Below are positions 40,365-49,752 of a DNA stretch of 64,000 bases, piece after piece. This stretch comes from Gimesia aquarii (GTDB lineage: Bacteria > Planctomycetota > Planctomycetia > Planctomycetales > Planctomycetaceae). The stretch covers positions 3,664,020 to 3,728,019 of the forward strand of contig NZ_CP037422.1 in the NCBI RefSeq assembly GCF_007748175.1. Direction: 5' to 3'. The translations under genes and the position numbers were made by a program. Every line of letters begins with the position of its first letter. Positions within the stretch are counted from its first letter, which is position 1. The notes beneath the pieces are model-generated. The model worked only from the letters and a program-made list of their open reading frames with translations. It was not told where the DNA came from and searched no databases.

Positions 40365-40759
40365 AAGAAATTGATGAACAGATTCGGGAGGCACTCCAGG
40401 CTCAGCAGGACGAATTGAATGATGGATACAATCTGGACAATGAAGGTATCTTGCAAATGTTTCGAGGCCACTCAAAGTGGATCACCATCACCTGGTTTAC
40501 TCTGATGGCGGTGACGGTTACCGTAATGATCGTTTCTGCAGTTCAGTTCTTTCGGGTTGAGAGTACCCGTGCCATGATTGCCTGGGCCACTGGTTTTACC
40601 GTCTGCTTCATTTTTGAAGCGTTAATTGAGTTTTCTTTTTTAGCAGATTGTCGGAAGAACGCCCTTCAATGTCAGATAAAACGACTGGAGTTACAGGTCG
40701 CCACTTTAGTCAGTGAAATGGAAAACAAAGAAGAACAGCCAGAAGATGAGAAGGCGTAA
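40361..40759 (+). CDS. DUF6768-like membrane protein, partner of the ECF sigma factor
   Basis: The 132-residue protein starts EIDEQIREALQAQQDEL, has two membrane helices (about 41-62 and 72-93, ITITWFTLMAVTVTVMIVSA and AMIAWATGFTVCFIFEALIEF) and ends in a coiled segment NALQCQIKRLELQVATL. From memory this is the DUF6768 family found after ECF sigma genes in planctomycetes. The four-base overlap with the sigma gene suggests it modulates it, but the N-terminal segment is short and has no recognisable anti-sigma (ZAS) motif, so the anti-sigma role is inference. Confidence 0.75.
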   Translation: MKEIDEQIREALQAQQDELNDGYNLDNEGILQMFRGHSKWITITWFTLMAVTVTVMIVSAVQFFRVESTRAMIAWATGFTVCFIFEALIEFSFLADCRKNALQCQIKRLELQVATLVSEMENKEEQPEDEKA

Positions 40760-40874
40760 TGGCCTTTCAAGTCACCCTACTCCTGACAGAGCCTCTCAAA
40801 ATATCCAATCATTCTAGAGAAGAGGCATGCACCGCCAATGCCACACTGGCTGAGACAGAGGCAGTTCAGAATTA

Positions 40875-41309
40875 CTAATCGAGATTGAATTCCATGACGT
40901 CCGATTCGGGATCACCGGTCACAACAACGGAAAGCTCTGTCGCGTCGTTATACTTTGCAGGGATCACCTGCTCAACTTCCTCGATTTGTTCATCGGTATC
41001 AGGGTCGATCTTTTTCTTGCCTGTTGGTTTGTGCCAATAAACGGCAACACGGTAGGACGCCTTGTTGGGCCCCTTCTCAGCAGGGATTTTAAACGCTCCG
41101 CTTTCAATAGGCCCACCAGCAGGGTTGGACTTTCCATCTTCGGGTATCAGGGAGATCATCCCGTTTGGGATTGGTTCGCCTCCAAAGGTCACCGTTCCCG
41201 AGACTGGAAATCGTTTCTCGCCAGTATAGTCAGACTGACTTCCACATCCCAAACAACCTGCAATCAAGACAACCAGTAATGCTCGAACAACCACGCCCAT
41301 TTGATTCAT
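40875..41309 (-). CDS. Lipoprotein with carboxypeptidase-regulatory-like domain
   Basis: From the ATG at 41309 the 144-residue product has a hydrophobic signal with a lipobox (VLIAGCLGCGS), so it is probably lipid-anchored. The rest is a beta-sandwich-like domain: FPVSGTVTFGGEPIPNGMISLIPEDG, then SGAFKIPAEKGPNKASYRVAVY, then a Lys/Asp-rich loop and a C-terminal strand DVMEFNLD. This pattern is common in planctomycete lipoproteins encoded right after DUF1559 genes. Longer in-frame starts up to 41390 add a tail that precedes the signal and are unlikely; AGGG lies nine bases before 41309. The gene lies 89 bases downstream of the DUF1559 gene. Confidence 0.8.
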   Translation of the reverse strand: MNQMGVVVRALLVVLIAGCLGCGSQSDYTGEKRFPVSGTVTFGGEPIPNGMISLIPEDGKSNPAGGPIESGAFKIPAEKGPNKASYRVAVYWHKPTGKKKIDPDTDEQIEEVEQVIPAKYNDATELSVVVTGDPESDVMEFNLD

Positions 41310-41398
41310 CCGTAAGTGCCCTGTTAAAAATTGAGAATAAAAAAATATCAACCAGCTCGACTGAGCTGGTTGAATTGAAAGAAGTTTCAAAGTCCAAT

Positions 41399-42379
41399 TT
41401 AGAACTCTCCGACAACCTCATCGTCATCGATAAAGAACAAATTCTGGATTACAAATCCCGGACCAGCCATGTTGACATTCATCCCCAAACACGTGGTAGT
41501 CGATCCAGCTGCAGGATTGTGACTGATGTTTTCACTAATGAAACGCACAGCGCCATCTGCCATCAAAAATTGGGCTCCCCCTTCATGATTACTGCTCATT
41601 CCATGCCGAGTACAACCAGCATCGCCTGATGCTGCGTTAGTAGATGAAGTCGTTGCGGTCGGAGTGTTGATGGGCCAGTTGACACGGAACTTGTTGCCAG
41701 CGTCTGTAACACCACTGCGTCCCCAGACAATCGCACCTCCATAGCGTTTTCCTGCTGGATTGCGTTTAAAGCGACGTTCCGCCATTAAGAGCGTATTACT
41801 GGTTCCATCCGTGATGTCGCGGATACGTATCTTGGTATTGCCGCTCCCGATGCGATCACTCACAACATAGTTTGATGTGGCATAGTTCTGGTGCATCTGG
41901 TTTCTATCTCTTCCAGTATCCGACGGACACCTGAATGCGGGTAAGGGAGTTCTTAGAGGTCTTGTCCCACCAAAATTGGCACCTTCATTGGGCATTCGGC
42001 AGCCATCCGGGTTTAATAAATTATACAAGGGAGCCTGATCCATGTAGGGTAGTATGAACGTTCCCCAGCCCCACGCACGGTAACTGTTATCAGTAAAAGT
42101 GGCTCCATTTGACATCGTCACACACCGAGTCGACCAACCTGCACCACCGGGACGATTAATGACACCAGGAGGAAACACTTTGTGAACATCGTGGTAGTTG
42201 TGAAATGCCACTCCAAACTGCTTCAAATTATTCTTGCAGGTAGATCGTCGGGCTGCTTCTCGAGCCTGTTGAACGGCTGGTAATAAAAGTGCAATTAAAA
42301 TCGCAATAATGGCAATGACGACAAGTAATTCGATTAACGTAAATCCGAATTTTCTGTCTTTTACTGAATGCTTCACCAC
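41399..42379 (-). CDS. DUF1559 protein with type IV pilin-like N-terminus
   Basis: The 326-residue product starts with a short basic leader, then GFTLIELLVVIAIIAILIALLLPAVQQAREAARR, the prepilin-type cleavage and methylation helix, followed by NNLKQFGVAFHNYHD, which identifies the DUF1559 family (a large planctomycete-expanded group of pseudopilin-like proteins). The body contains many Gly/Asn loops and ends HGMSSNHEGGAQFLMADGAVRFI, the standard DUF1559 end. Two adjacent GTG codons at 42379 and 42376 can start it, preceded by AAAAGGAGTA. Its role may be surface or pilus-related structures; this is not known for most members. Confidence 0.93.
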   Translation of the reverse strand: MVKHSVKDRKFGFTLIELLVVIAIIAILIALLLPAVQQAREAARRSTCKNNLKQFGVAFHNYHDVHKVFPPGVINRPGGAGWSTRCVTMSNGATFTDNSYRAWGWGTFILPYMDQAPLYNLLNPDGCRMPNEGANFGGTRPLRTPLPAFRCPSDTGRDRNQMHQNYATSNYVVSDRIGSGNTKIRIRDITDGTSNTLLMAERRFKRNPAGKRYGGAIVWGRSGVTDAGNKFRVNWPINTPTATTSSTNAASGDAGCTRHGMSSNHEGGAQFLMADGAVRFISENISHNPAAGSTTTCLGMNVNMAGPGFVIQNLFFIDDDEVVGEF

Positions 42380-42874
42380 AAAGTACTCCTTTTAAAATAG
42401 AGTCAAAATTTGTTGCCTCTTTAGAAATGAAGGAGAGGCTAATAAGAAAATTTCTTAGAGATGCTCTGTTCAGATTCTTGACTGTTTCTAAAATTACATT
42501 AGGAACAAAATACTCCTTTAATTAATACATCAGTTTATTAATATACACATGATTAATAATTAATCTACAAGTGTTTGGTTCAAAATGATTTTTTCACTAA
42601 TGATTACATTCGAATCTGATCTTTAGTTTCGTTTATAAAATAAACACCTATCTCTACTCTTAGGACGAAGCAAACAGATTTCATCTCGTCGGCCATTGAA
42701 AACAAACCTGATGCCAGACAGTTTCCTGACTTTGTTTTAAGTATCATAATTTGTGCGAACCCGTTTCGAGCTGAAAGCGACTTTTCAGTGTATCCCACAG
42801 AATTTTGGTCTAATTTTTTCTCACACACATCGAATTGACTCGCACTCGTTTAAAGCTTTGAATGAATATTCATA
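42380..42874. other. A+T-rich region with a duplicated ribosome-site block
   Basis: This 495-base gap lies between two divergent genes. On the minus strand the block AAAGGAGTACTTTGT before the DUF1559 start (42378-42397 on the plus strand) is almost repeated at 42505-42524 as AAAGGAGTATTTTGT. The second copy is followed by no meaningful frame. It may be a relic of gene duplication. The rest is strongly A+T-rich and shows no gene. Confidence 0.35.
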
Positions 42875-43384
42875 ATGAAATGCACTAAACCAAAGTTTGC
42901 TTCATTAGTGAGAGACAGCCTCTTAAATCAAAAATGTTGGTATGTGAGCTGCGGCGCAGTAGGAACCACTTTTGAATTAGCATTGGGCGAGAAAATCTTA
43001 CGAAGTCAACCGTTGTTGAATTTAAGTCACCCTCAAGTATTTCGAGAGTATGAAGGGAGCGCCAATCTGCTGGTCTGGTGTGCCTGGAGGCTTGATCGAG
43101 GCATGAAGACCGTCACAAGCTGGGACGACGAAACCGAAACGGTCTTGGAAGGACTATCACATTTGACCGGCAAAAGAGTAATCGACTTGGATATTCAGAC
43201 TCCAGCCTGGGGCTTGCTTCTCAAATTGACCGGTAATGACTCACTAAAAGTATTTTGCGATCATGTACCCGGCAATCCCAGCTGCCAAGATAACTGGATC
43301 CTTTCGATACCACAAAAAACATTGTATGCTGGTCCAGGCCAACACTATGGTATAGAACGGGAAAACCAAAATCCTGTTGATTGA
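42875..43384 (+). CDS. Uncharacterised 169-residue cytosolic protein
   Basis: An intact frame of 169 residues with a clean ATG at 42875. It has no signal peptide or membrane segment. Notable features are three Cys/Trp-rich positions (CWYVSCGAVGTTFELALG, LLVWCAWRLD) and a C-terminal half of the pattern LTGKRVIDLDIQTPAWGLLLKLTGNDSLKVFCDHV followed by NWILSIP. That second half resembles small DUF6188-like and immunity-type beta proteins, but I hold this loosely. It lies 54 bases before the next gene on the same strand and could be in one transcript with it. Confidence 0.6.
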   Translation: MKCTKPKFASLVRDSLLNQKCWYVSCGAVGTTFELALGEKILRSQPLLNLSHPQVFREYEGSANLLVWCAWRLDRGMKTVTSWDDETETVLEGLSHLTGKRVIDLDIQTPAWGLLLKLTGNDSLKVFCDHVPGNPSCQDNWILSIPQKTLYAGPGQHYGIERENQNPVD

Positions 43385-43438
43385 TATCAACATAGACTAA
43401 ATAAGTTCAACCACTTTATTAGAAACCAATGATGCCCT

Positions 43439-44395
43439 ATGTCTTATCGCCTCAGTAATTTTTCACTGTACATAACCTTTTACAGCCTCTTGATTCTTTC
43501 GATAACGAATCCCACATTCGGTGATACTCCCGTGAGTGGCAATGCAACCATTCGACAAAAGGCGGGCCCCTCTGAAATTGTGATCACAACAACCAATCGT
43601 TTAGCCGGCGCGATTGACTCACTCACCTGGAACGGAAAAGAATTCATTGACAGTTTCGATCATGGCCGACAACTACAATCCGCAGCCAGCTTCGACCTCC
43701 AATCGACGGACCCATTCTGGGCAGAACGTTATAACCCCACAGAAGCCGGCTCTCGTTCCGACGGGACGGGAAAGAGTTCGTCCAGCAAGCTCCTCTCACT
43801 CCGGGCCACAGGAAACGAATTGGAAACCACGACACGCATGGCGTATTGGCTGGCGCCCGGTCAGAAGTCATCTGGTCGGCTAGCGCTCAACCAAAAAATT
43901 CTTTCAAATCATCTCGTATCCAAGCGCGTCCGCATCGGCTACAAAGATCATGATCAGGTGATCGAATATCAGACGACTTTCACGGTTCCCAAGGGTGAGC
44001 AGCACACTTACGCTCAATTCGAAGCACTCACCGGCTACATGCCCGCCGAGTTTGAGAAGTTCTGGACCTTTCAACCTGCAACGGGCAAACTGGAACCACT
44101 CAGCGATGGTCCTGGCGAACAGAAACTACCCGTCGTCATGAGCACCAAAGACGGCAAGTACGCGATGGGCATCTTTTCTCCCGATCAACCCTCAAAGGGT
44201 TACAGACATGCGGGATATGGCCGTTTTCGCTTCAAGGCTGCCAAAGTCGTCAAATGGAACTGTGCCTTCCGAGTACGCGACCAACAGGGAATTAAACCAG
44301 GGGAATATTCCTTCAGCATGTTTGTGGCTGTCGGTACTCTGGAGGACGTCAGACAATCACTTGTGTCACTCACTAAAGAGTTTCCGAAGAAGTGA
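43439..44395 (+). CDS. Secreted protein, possible carbohydrate-active beta-sandwich
   Basis: The 318-residue protein begins with a signal peptide (hydrophobic core FSLYITFYSLLILSI, probable cleavage after TFG). The mature region includes IVITTTNRLAGAIDSLTWNGKEFIDSFDHGRQLQSAASFD, which resembles the galactose-mutarotase-like beta-supersandwich seen in several glycan-processing proteins. I infer this from pattern only and cannot point to catalytic residues. There is a Ser-rich loop near residue 110 and a C-terminal GEYSFSMFVAVGTLEDVRQ. It converges with pckA, whose stop lies 38 bases away. Confidence 0.65.
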   Translation: MSYRLSNFSLYITFYSLLILSITNPTFGDTPVSGNATIRQKAGPSEIVITTTNRLAGAIDSLTWNGKEFIDSFDHGRQLQSAASFDLQSTDPFWAERYNPTEAGSRSDGTGKSSSSKLLSLRATGNELETTTRMAYWLAPGQKSSGRLALNQKILSNHLVSKRVRIGYKDHDQVIEYQTTFTVPKGEQHTYAQFEALTGYMPAEFEKFWTFQPATGKLEPLSDGPGEQKLPVVMSTKDGKYAMGIFSPDQPSKGYRHAGYGRFRFKAAKVVKWNCAFRVRDQQGIKPGEYSFSMFVAVGTLEDVRQSLVSLTKEFPKK

Positions 44396-44432
44396 ATCAA
44401 CTTAAGATCTAATCAACCCATTTCGGAACAAT

Positions 44433-46019
44433 TTACACCCGAGGTGCAGCCGCGATGACTTCTTCGGAGACTCCTGAAGCGTATTTCATGAAGTTATTAT
44501 TGAAGGCGGTTGCCAGTTTGACTGCGGTCTCCTTGTAAGCACTTTGATCGACCCACGAATTATGAGGCACCAGAAGCTTGTCATCTACACCCGGGCACTG
44601 CGTAATCGTAGCCATTCCAAAAATAGGATCGATCTCTGTGGGTGCATGATTGAGAACCCCTGAATGGATGGCATCAATGATCGCCCGTGTGGCTTTCAGG
44701 CTGATGCGTTCGCCCACACCATACGCGCCCCCATTCCAACCGGTGTTGACCAACCAGACGTTCGCATTGTACTTCTTGATCTTCTCCGCCAGCAGATCCG
44801 CATATTTTCCGGGGTGCCAGACCAGGAACGGTCCGCCAAAACAGGGAGAAAAAGTCGCCTCAGGTTCAGTGACTCCCATTTCAGTGCCAGCAACCTTTGC
44901 AGTATAGCCGCTGATGAAGTGGTACATGGCCTGCTCAGGAGTCAATTTGCTGACAGGTGGTAGCACACCGAATGCATCGCAGGTGAGGAAAATGACATCA
45001 TTAGGATGATCGGCAACACACGGGATTTTTGCACTGGGCATGTATTCTATCGGGTAAGCACCACGTGTATTTTGTGTGAAGCTCGTATCATCAAAGTCCA
45101 CATGATGATCGGCTTCGTCATACACCACGTTTTCCAGTACCGCGCCATAACGCAATGCCTGAAAAATTTCTGGTTCATTTTCACGTGAAAGATAGATCGC
45201 TTTCGCGTAGCAGCCACCTTCGATATTGAAGATCCCATTATCGGTCCAGCAGTGCTCATCATCGCCAATCAAATATCGCTTGGGGTCGGCTGAAAGCGTG
45301 GTCTTTCCGGTTCCAGAAAGACCAAACAGTACTGACGACCGCCCCGACTCGCGATCCGCGGTTGCCGAACAATGCATCGACAAGATTCCGCGCTTGGGCA
45401 TCAGATAGTTCATGACGGTGAAGATCCCCTTCTTCATTTCACCCGCGTATTCTGTGCCCAGAATCACAATCTCGCCATCCTCAACACTCAGATCCACGCT
45501 TGTCTTAGAAGTCATACCCGTTGTGAATCGATTCGCGGGAAACGTTCCAGCATTGTAGATTACATAATCAGGCTTGCCGAAGTTTTCCAGTTGTTCGTCG
45601 GTGGGTCGAATCAACATGTTATGCATAAAAAGGGCATGATAAGGACGCGAGCAGATCACACGAACTTTAATTTGATACTCTGGATCCCAACCGGCAAAGG
45701 CATCAATCACATATAAATGGGGGCAGATATTCAGATAGTCGGTTGCCCGTTCGCGGTTGCAGAAAAAGGCATGCTGATCGAGTGGATAATTGACATCTCC
45801 CCACCAGATATCCGCTTCCGATTTTTTATGCTTAACGACCCGTTTATCTTTGGGAGACCGACCTGTTTTATCGCCAGAGTAGGCAATCAGTGCTCCGGTA
45901 TCCGAAATCGAAGCTCCCGGCTCATAGCGAATGGCTTCTTCATATAACATCGAGGGATCAGGGTTCCGCATGACCCATTCCACGTTAATTCCATGCTCGG
46001 ATAGATCAAACGACGACAT
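44433..46019 (-). CDS. pckA: Phosphoenolpyruvate carboxykinase (ATP)
   Basis: PckA converts oxaloacetate to phosphoenolpyruvate in gluconeogenesis. The 528-residue product shows YSGDKTGRSPKDKR near residue 47, FPANRFTTGMTSKTSVDLS, LYGA-type active-site segments, the P-loop GLSGTGKTTLSADP, the metal-binding GDDEHCW motif, GYTAKVAGTE and NTGWNGGAYGVGERISL near the end. The ATG at 46019 is used because GGAG lies six bases before it; an in-frame ATG at 46031 sits on that same site. The gene lies 191 bases downstream of oleD on the same strand. Confidence 0.97.
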   Translation of the reverse strand: MSSFDLSEHGINVEWVMRNPDPSMLYEEAIRYEPGASISDTGALIAYSGDKTGRSPKDKRVVKHKKSEADIWWGDVNYPLDQHAFFCNRERATDYLNICPHLYVIDAFAGWDPEYQIKVRVICSRPYHALFMHNMLIRPTDEQLENFGKPDYVIYNAGTFPANRFTTGMTSKTSVDLSVEDGEIVILGTEYAGEMKKGIFTVMNYLMPKRGILSMHCSATADRESGRSSVLFGLSGTGKTTLSADPKRYLIGDDEHCWTDNGIFNIEGGCYAKAIYLSRENEPEIFQALRYGAVLENVVYDEADHHVDFDDTSFTQNTRGAYPIEYMPSAKIPCVADHPNDVIFLTCDAFGVLPPVSKLTPEQAMYHFISGYTAKVAGTEMGVTEPEATFSPCFGGPFLVWHPGKYADLLAEKIKKYNANVWLVNTGWNGGAYGVGERISLKATRAIIDAIHSGVLNHAPTEIDPIFGMATITQCPGVDDKLLVPHNSWVDQSAYKETAVKLATAFNNNFMKYASGVSEEVIAAAPRV

Positions 46020-46071
46020 GCTACACTCCATTTAGTTTATTTAATTTCTGATCGCTTAAGCATTCTTGATA

Positions 46072-46098
46072 AATCAGAGTTTGGGAACACCTCTGATT
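46072..46098 (-). other. Hairpin between oleD and pckA
   Basis: AATCAGAG at 46072-46079 and CTCTGATT at 46091-46098 are exact 8-base complements around an 11-base loop. It lies 53-80 bases before pckA and 112 bases after oleD. No T tract follows, so it may be a leader structure of pckA rather than a terminator. Confidence 0.35.
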
Positions 46099-46209
46099 AA
46101 AGCTAATCCCGGCAAGTGTAATCTCTCTCCGCTTTTTTCCCAAGAGCGATTCACACCTTTAAGTCCGATTTCCTGAAAGCATCAACAGATAGTAATCACC
46201 AAAATATCA

Positions 46210-47211
46210 CTACTGTGCCGCCAACCGTTTTAGTTCCGGCTCCATGCGTCGCATCGCTTCTTCGAAGTTTACGATCGGATGGTATCCAAAGTCATGGCGG
46301 GCACGGCTGATATCGTAATAATGGGAACTACTCAATTGGGAAGCCAGAAACCGGGTCATCGGAGGTTCACCTGGTAAATGTAACACCCGAAACAAAAACT
46401 CCAATACGCCCCCAATCCGTTTGGCGGCTTTGACGGAAATATGTTTTTGAACCGGCGGTAAATCGGCGGCCTGCAATAATTGATTGATCCATTCCCATAA
46501 TAAAACAGGTTCCGGTTCATTAATAAAATAAGCCTGCCCCCCGACAGGTGAATCATGAAACAATCGCGCCGCGGCCTGCAGATGAGCGGCAGCGGCATTT
46601 TCCACATAGCTCATCGAAATCAGATTCATCCCCTGGCCCACCTGTCGCAAGCGACCCGATTTCGCTCGTTTGATCAATCGTGGAATCAAGTGATTGTCAC
46701 GAGGCCCCCAGATTAGGTGCGGTCTTAACGCGACTGTCGCCAATCCGTTTTCCCCATTCGCAGCCAGCACTGCTTTTTCAGCCAGCATTTTGGTATGCGG
46801 ATAATGACAGAGGTACTCATCACTGTAGGGCAGATATTCATTCGCGTTCTCATGAGCAACACCATCATAAACTACACTGGGCGAACTGGTGTAAATTAAT
46901 CTGGTCACGCCTTCTGTTTTGCAAGCATCCAGAATGTTTAGTGTTCCCTGAGTGTTGATACTATGAAAATGATCCCAAGGCCCCCAGATACCGGAAACGG
47001 CTGCCGTATGAAAAACGGAATCGATTCCTTCACAGGCCTGCTTCACAGTCGCGGTATCTCGAATGTCTCCCTGCACCGTTTCCACATTCAATTCTTTAAG
47101 ACGTGTATACTCTCCGCGACAAAGCACGCGGACTGTTTCCCCCGCTTCTACTAACTGTTCGACGATGTAGAGACCAAGGAAGCCGCCTCCCCCGGTAACG
47201 AGTATATTCAT
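46210..47211 (-). CDS. oleD: 2-alkyl-3-oxoalkanoate reductase (OleD-like)
   Basis: OleD reduces the OleA product to a beta-hydroxy acid in long-chain olefin synthesis. The 333-residue protein is an extended short-chain dehydrogenase: [16 protein letters not shown] (NAD(P) site) at the N-terminus, [20 protein letters not shown], and the YPHTK motif holding the catalytic Tyr and Lys. The assignment rests on its overlap by four bases with an OleC-type gene; on sequence alone it could be a 3-beta-hydroxysteroid-type dehydrogenase. oleA and oleB are not in the window. Confidence 0.8.
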   Translation of the reverse strand: MNILVTGGGGFLGLYIVEQLVEAGETVRVLCRGEYTRLKELNVETVQGDIRDTATVKQACEGIDSVFHTAAVSGIWGPWDHFHSINTQGTLNILDACKTEGVTRLIYTSSPSVVYDGVAHENANEYLPYSDEYLCHYPHTKMLAEKAVLAANGENGLATVALRPHLIWGPRDNHLIPRLIKRAKSGRLRQVGQGMNLISMSYVENAAAAHLQAAARLFHDSPVGGQAYFINEPEPVLLWEWINQLLQAADLPPVQKHISVKAAKRIGGVLEFLFRVLHLPGEPPMTRFLASQLSSSHYYDISRARHDFGYHPIVNFEEAMRRMEPELKRLAAQ

Positions 47212-48869
47212 CCGATTTGTTTCTCTGCCCAGGGTACTAGTTTTTCACGAAAGATTTTTACGTTATGCCGAATATCAACAGGCAGAGAGCGATGAAACAA
47301 AACCGTTTCAATCGACTGGGTCAACGAATTAACCTGCCCCAATGCCAGCAACTCCTGAGTGAGTTGTTCACGGTCTGGCTGGCTCTCAGGAAATTCTCCC
47401 TGCTCTGGCTCAACAATCATCACCGGTTTCTGATTTGGCTTCGCGCCGACTCCGACCAATGCACTACGATAAATCCGTGGGTGTTCATTAAAGATTGCTT
47501 CACAACGAATGGTAAACATGGCTCCTTGTGTGGTTTCAACGATATGAGCTTTCCGACCACAGAACCAGAGTTTTCCTGCTTCATCACGATAACCAACATC
47601 ACCCATGCGATGCCAGAACTGTTCTCCATCTGGAATTTTTGCAAGCCGTGTAGCCTCTGGTCGCAGAAAGTATTCTCGCGTTGCCATCGGACCTTGCACA
47701 ATGATTTCCCCGATTTCACCTGTAGGAAGCTCTGTTGCCTGCTCGATGGATTCAATGGGCTCATTGTGAATCTCAATAATCTTTACCTGGACGCCAGGAA
47801 ACGGAGCGCCCACACAGGTCCCCGCCCCTGACCGGGTCTGCTCTGAGGTTTTTTCAATCACTTCCCGTCCAGAAATTGAAGCTACCGGCAATGATTCGGT
47901 TGCACCATACGGAGTATTGATATCAGTTTCCGAATGAGAAAAGGTCTGCCGCATGCGTTCAATGACATGCACCGGGACTGGAGCTCCCGCTGACAAGATT
48001 CGTTTGAGTGAAGGTAGTTTCACTTGATGCTGCTCGCAATACCGGCCAATCCGATTCCACATCGCGGGAGAACCAAAGGCCTGTGTCACCCCTTGATCCT
48101 TGATTTGTGCAATGATCTTGACCGGATCCACAAGTGCCGGCTTGGTTGGATTCATATCGGGAATTACCGTTGTCACTCCCATTGCCGAATTAAAGAGTGC
48201 AAATAAAGGAAAGCCGGGTAAATCGACCTCACCAGGTTGAATCTGATAATAATCCCGTAACAAATCAACCTGTGACCAGAACATACCGTGTTCGTATGCC
48301 ACTCCTTTGGGCGGACCTGTGCTGCCACTCGTAAAAATAATCGCTGCAGGATCAGTCATTGTTCGCTGAACCATGGGTAACGGCTTCCAGTCACCACCGA
48401 GTAACCAGCGGTAGTCAATGCCTGACGTCAACACCGGTTTTCCCACAGTCACATTCAAGTGTGCTTTCGGGAAAGATCGTTTTTTGAATTTGCGAATCAT
48501 TTGGGCCAGTGGGATTGCAACAAAGCCTTCCGGTTCTACTTCCGACAAACAACGAATCATATTTTTTCCCCCCATGCCTGGATCGATGAGAATGATCACG
48601 GCTCCCGCTTTAAACAAGGCAAACGTCAGCGCGATGAATTCCAGGCTGGGACGTACCATCAATGCCATTCGAGTTCCGGGTTTCACCCCCAGTTGAATCA
48701 GACCTCGTGCCAGGCGATCACTCTCCTGATCAAGTTGTTGAAATGTCAAACTACTGTAGATATAGCGCCCCTGGTGATCCTTTCCTGCAGGAAAGACAAC
48801 CGCTTTCTGATAGGGATAAACTTGAGCTGACTGATGAAGCCGCTCAGCAATATTGCGTTGTTCAGACAT
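47208..48869 (-). CDS. oleC: Beta-lactone synthetase (OleC-like, AMP-binding family)
   Basis: OleC uses ATP to close a beta-hydroxy acid into a beta-lactone, the precursor of the cis-olefin. The 553-residue ANL-superfamily product has the P-loop [19 protein letters not shown], the A5 motif [14 protein letters not shown] and the A7-type [20 protein letters not shown]. The [31 protein letters not shown] segment is, as I recall it, characteristic of OleC proteins. The C-terminal Lys region is [14 protein letters not shown]. It overlaps oleD by four bases and follows fhcC by 37 bases. A different acyl-CoA ligase remains possible but is less likely. Confidence 0.85.
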   Translation of the reverse strand: MSEQRNIAERLHQSAQVYPYQKAVVFPAGKDHQGRYIYSSLTFQQLDQESDRLARGLIQLGVKPGTRMALMVRPSLEFIALTFALFKAGAVIILIDPGMGGKNMIRCLSEVEPEGFVAIPLAQMIRKFKKRSFPKAHLNVTVGKPVLTSGIDYRWLLGGDWKPLPMVQRTMTDPAAIIFTSGSTGPPKGVAYEHGMFWSQVDLLRDYYQIQPGEVDLPGFPLFALFNSAMGVTTVIPDMNPTKPALVDPVKIIAQIKDQGVTQAFGSPAMWNRIGRYCEQHQVKLPSLKRILSAGAPVPVHVIERMRQTFSHSETDINTPYGATESLPVASISGREVIEKTSEQTRSGAGTCVGAPFPGVQVKIIEIHNEPIESIEQATELPTGEIGEIIVQGPMATREYFLRPEATRLAKIPDGEQFWHRMGDVGYRDEAGKLWFCGRKAHIVETTQGAMFTIRCEAIFNEHPRIYRSALVGVGAKPNQKPVMIVEPEQGEFPESQPDREQLTQELLALGQVNSLTQSIETVLFHRSLPVDIRHNVKIFREKLVPWAEKQIG

Positions 48870-48906
48870 GAATCGAAGTAAAGCCGAAAGTCAAAAGAGG
48901 TAGCAT

Positions 48907-49731
48907 TTACCACTGGCGGACTAGAATTTCGCCCTTGCCAAGTGCGAGAAAATCCCCACAGTATCGTCGATATTCACGATCAAAACAATCTTCGGGAACG
49001 GGAAAACCGGAGGATCTCAATTGTCGTAAGAAAAAGAAGAGCCAGGTTGGGTGATACACACATGAGTATTTAAAGGTCGGTAAGAATTCCGGTTCATTCG
49101 ACTCACCGAATAATGCAATCGTACCTCGACGCATACCGGCTCCCATGCGTTTGCCTATTTGACCGAATGAAAAAATAGAGCCGGCAATCATATCGAAACC
49201 AATCGCATCGCCCGAGGTACCACCAATGACGATTGTCCCTCTGCGCATACGGTGGCCTGCTTCATGCCCCACGTTACCATGAATCAATATCTTACCGCCA
49301 TTCATTCCCCGTTTACTACCAGGATAAGCAGCCCCTACCAGATCACCGGCGTTGCCTTTGATGCACAGCGTCCCGCCTTTCATCTCTGTTGCGATCCAAT
49401 CTGAGACATTGCCTTCCACCAGGATCTCGCCACCGGACATTTCAGCTCCCAGATGCATCCCGGCATTGCCTTCAACGCGAATTCGTCCTGCAGCCAAACC
49501 GGCACCAATGTGCTTTACTCGAGAACAATCACCCGACCAGACGATGAGGTCTTCTTCCGTAGAAGATTGTTGTACGTCGAAAAAGTCGTCAACTGATAGT
49601 TTTCGATTACCATGTAACACGGGTAAGGTGCGTATTTTATCAATCGGTTGCTGACTCACCGATTCATGATTGACGGAATTCACTTCAAGAGGAACCTCGA
49701 GTGTTTGCTTGAGAGTCAGCGTAAGAGCCAT
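48907..49731 (-). CDS. fhcC: Formylmethanofuran dehydrogenase/formyltransferase complex subunit C-like
   Basis: The 274-residue product is a right-handed beta-helix protein built of GxxGxxxG-type turns (GAGLAAGRIRVEGNAGMHLG, GGEILVEGNVSDWIATEMKGG, RRGTIVIGGTSGDAIGFDM, RRGTIALFG), as in FhcC/FwdC and the GltB C-terminal domain. In planctomycetes this subunit belongs to the tetrahydromethanopterin C1-transfer complex with FhcA, FhcB and FhcD. Those partners are absent here. The ATG at 49731 (MALTLTLKQ) is preferred to the in-frame TTG at 49752. It is 37 bases before oleC and 21 bases after the secreted protein gene. Confidence 0.8.
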   Translation of the reverse strand: MALTLTLKQTLEVPLEVNSVNHESVSQQPIDKIRTLPVLHGNRKLSVDDFFDVQQSSTEEDLIVWSGDCSRVKHIGAGLAAGRIRVEGNAGMHLGAEMSGGEILVEGNVSDWIATEMKGGTLCIKGNAGDLVGAAYPGSKRGMNGGKILIHGNVGHEAGHRMRRGTIVIGGTSGDAIGFDMIAGSIFSFGQIGKRMGAGMRRGTIALFGESNEPEFLPTFKYSCVYHPTWLFFFLRQLRSSGFPVPEDCFDREYRRYCGDFLALGKGEILVRQW

Positions 49732-49752
49732 TCGGGAGACATTCTTTATCAA

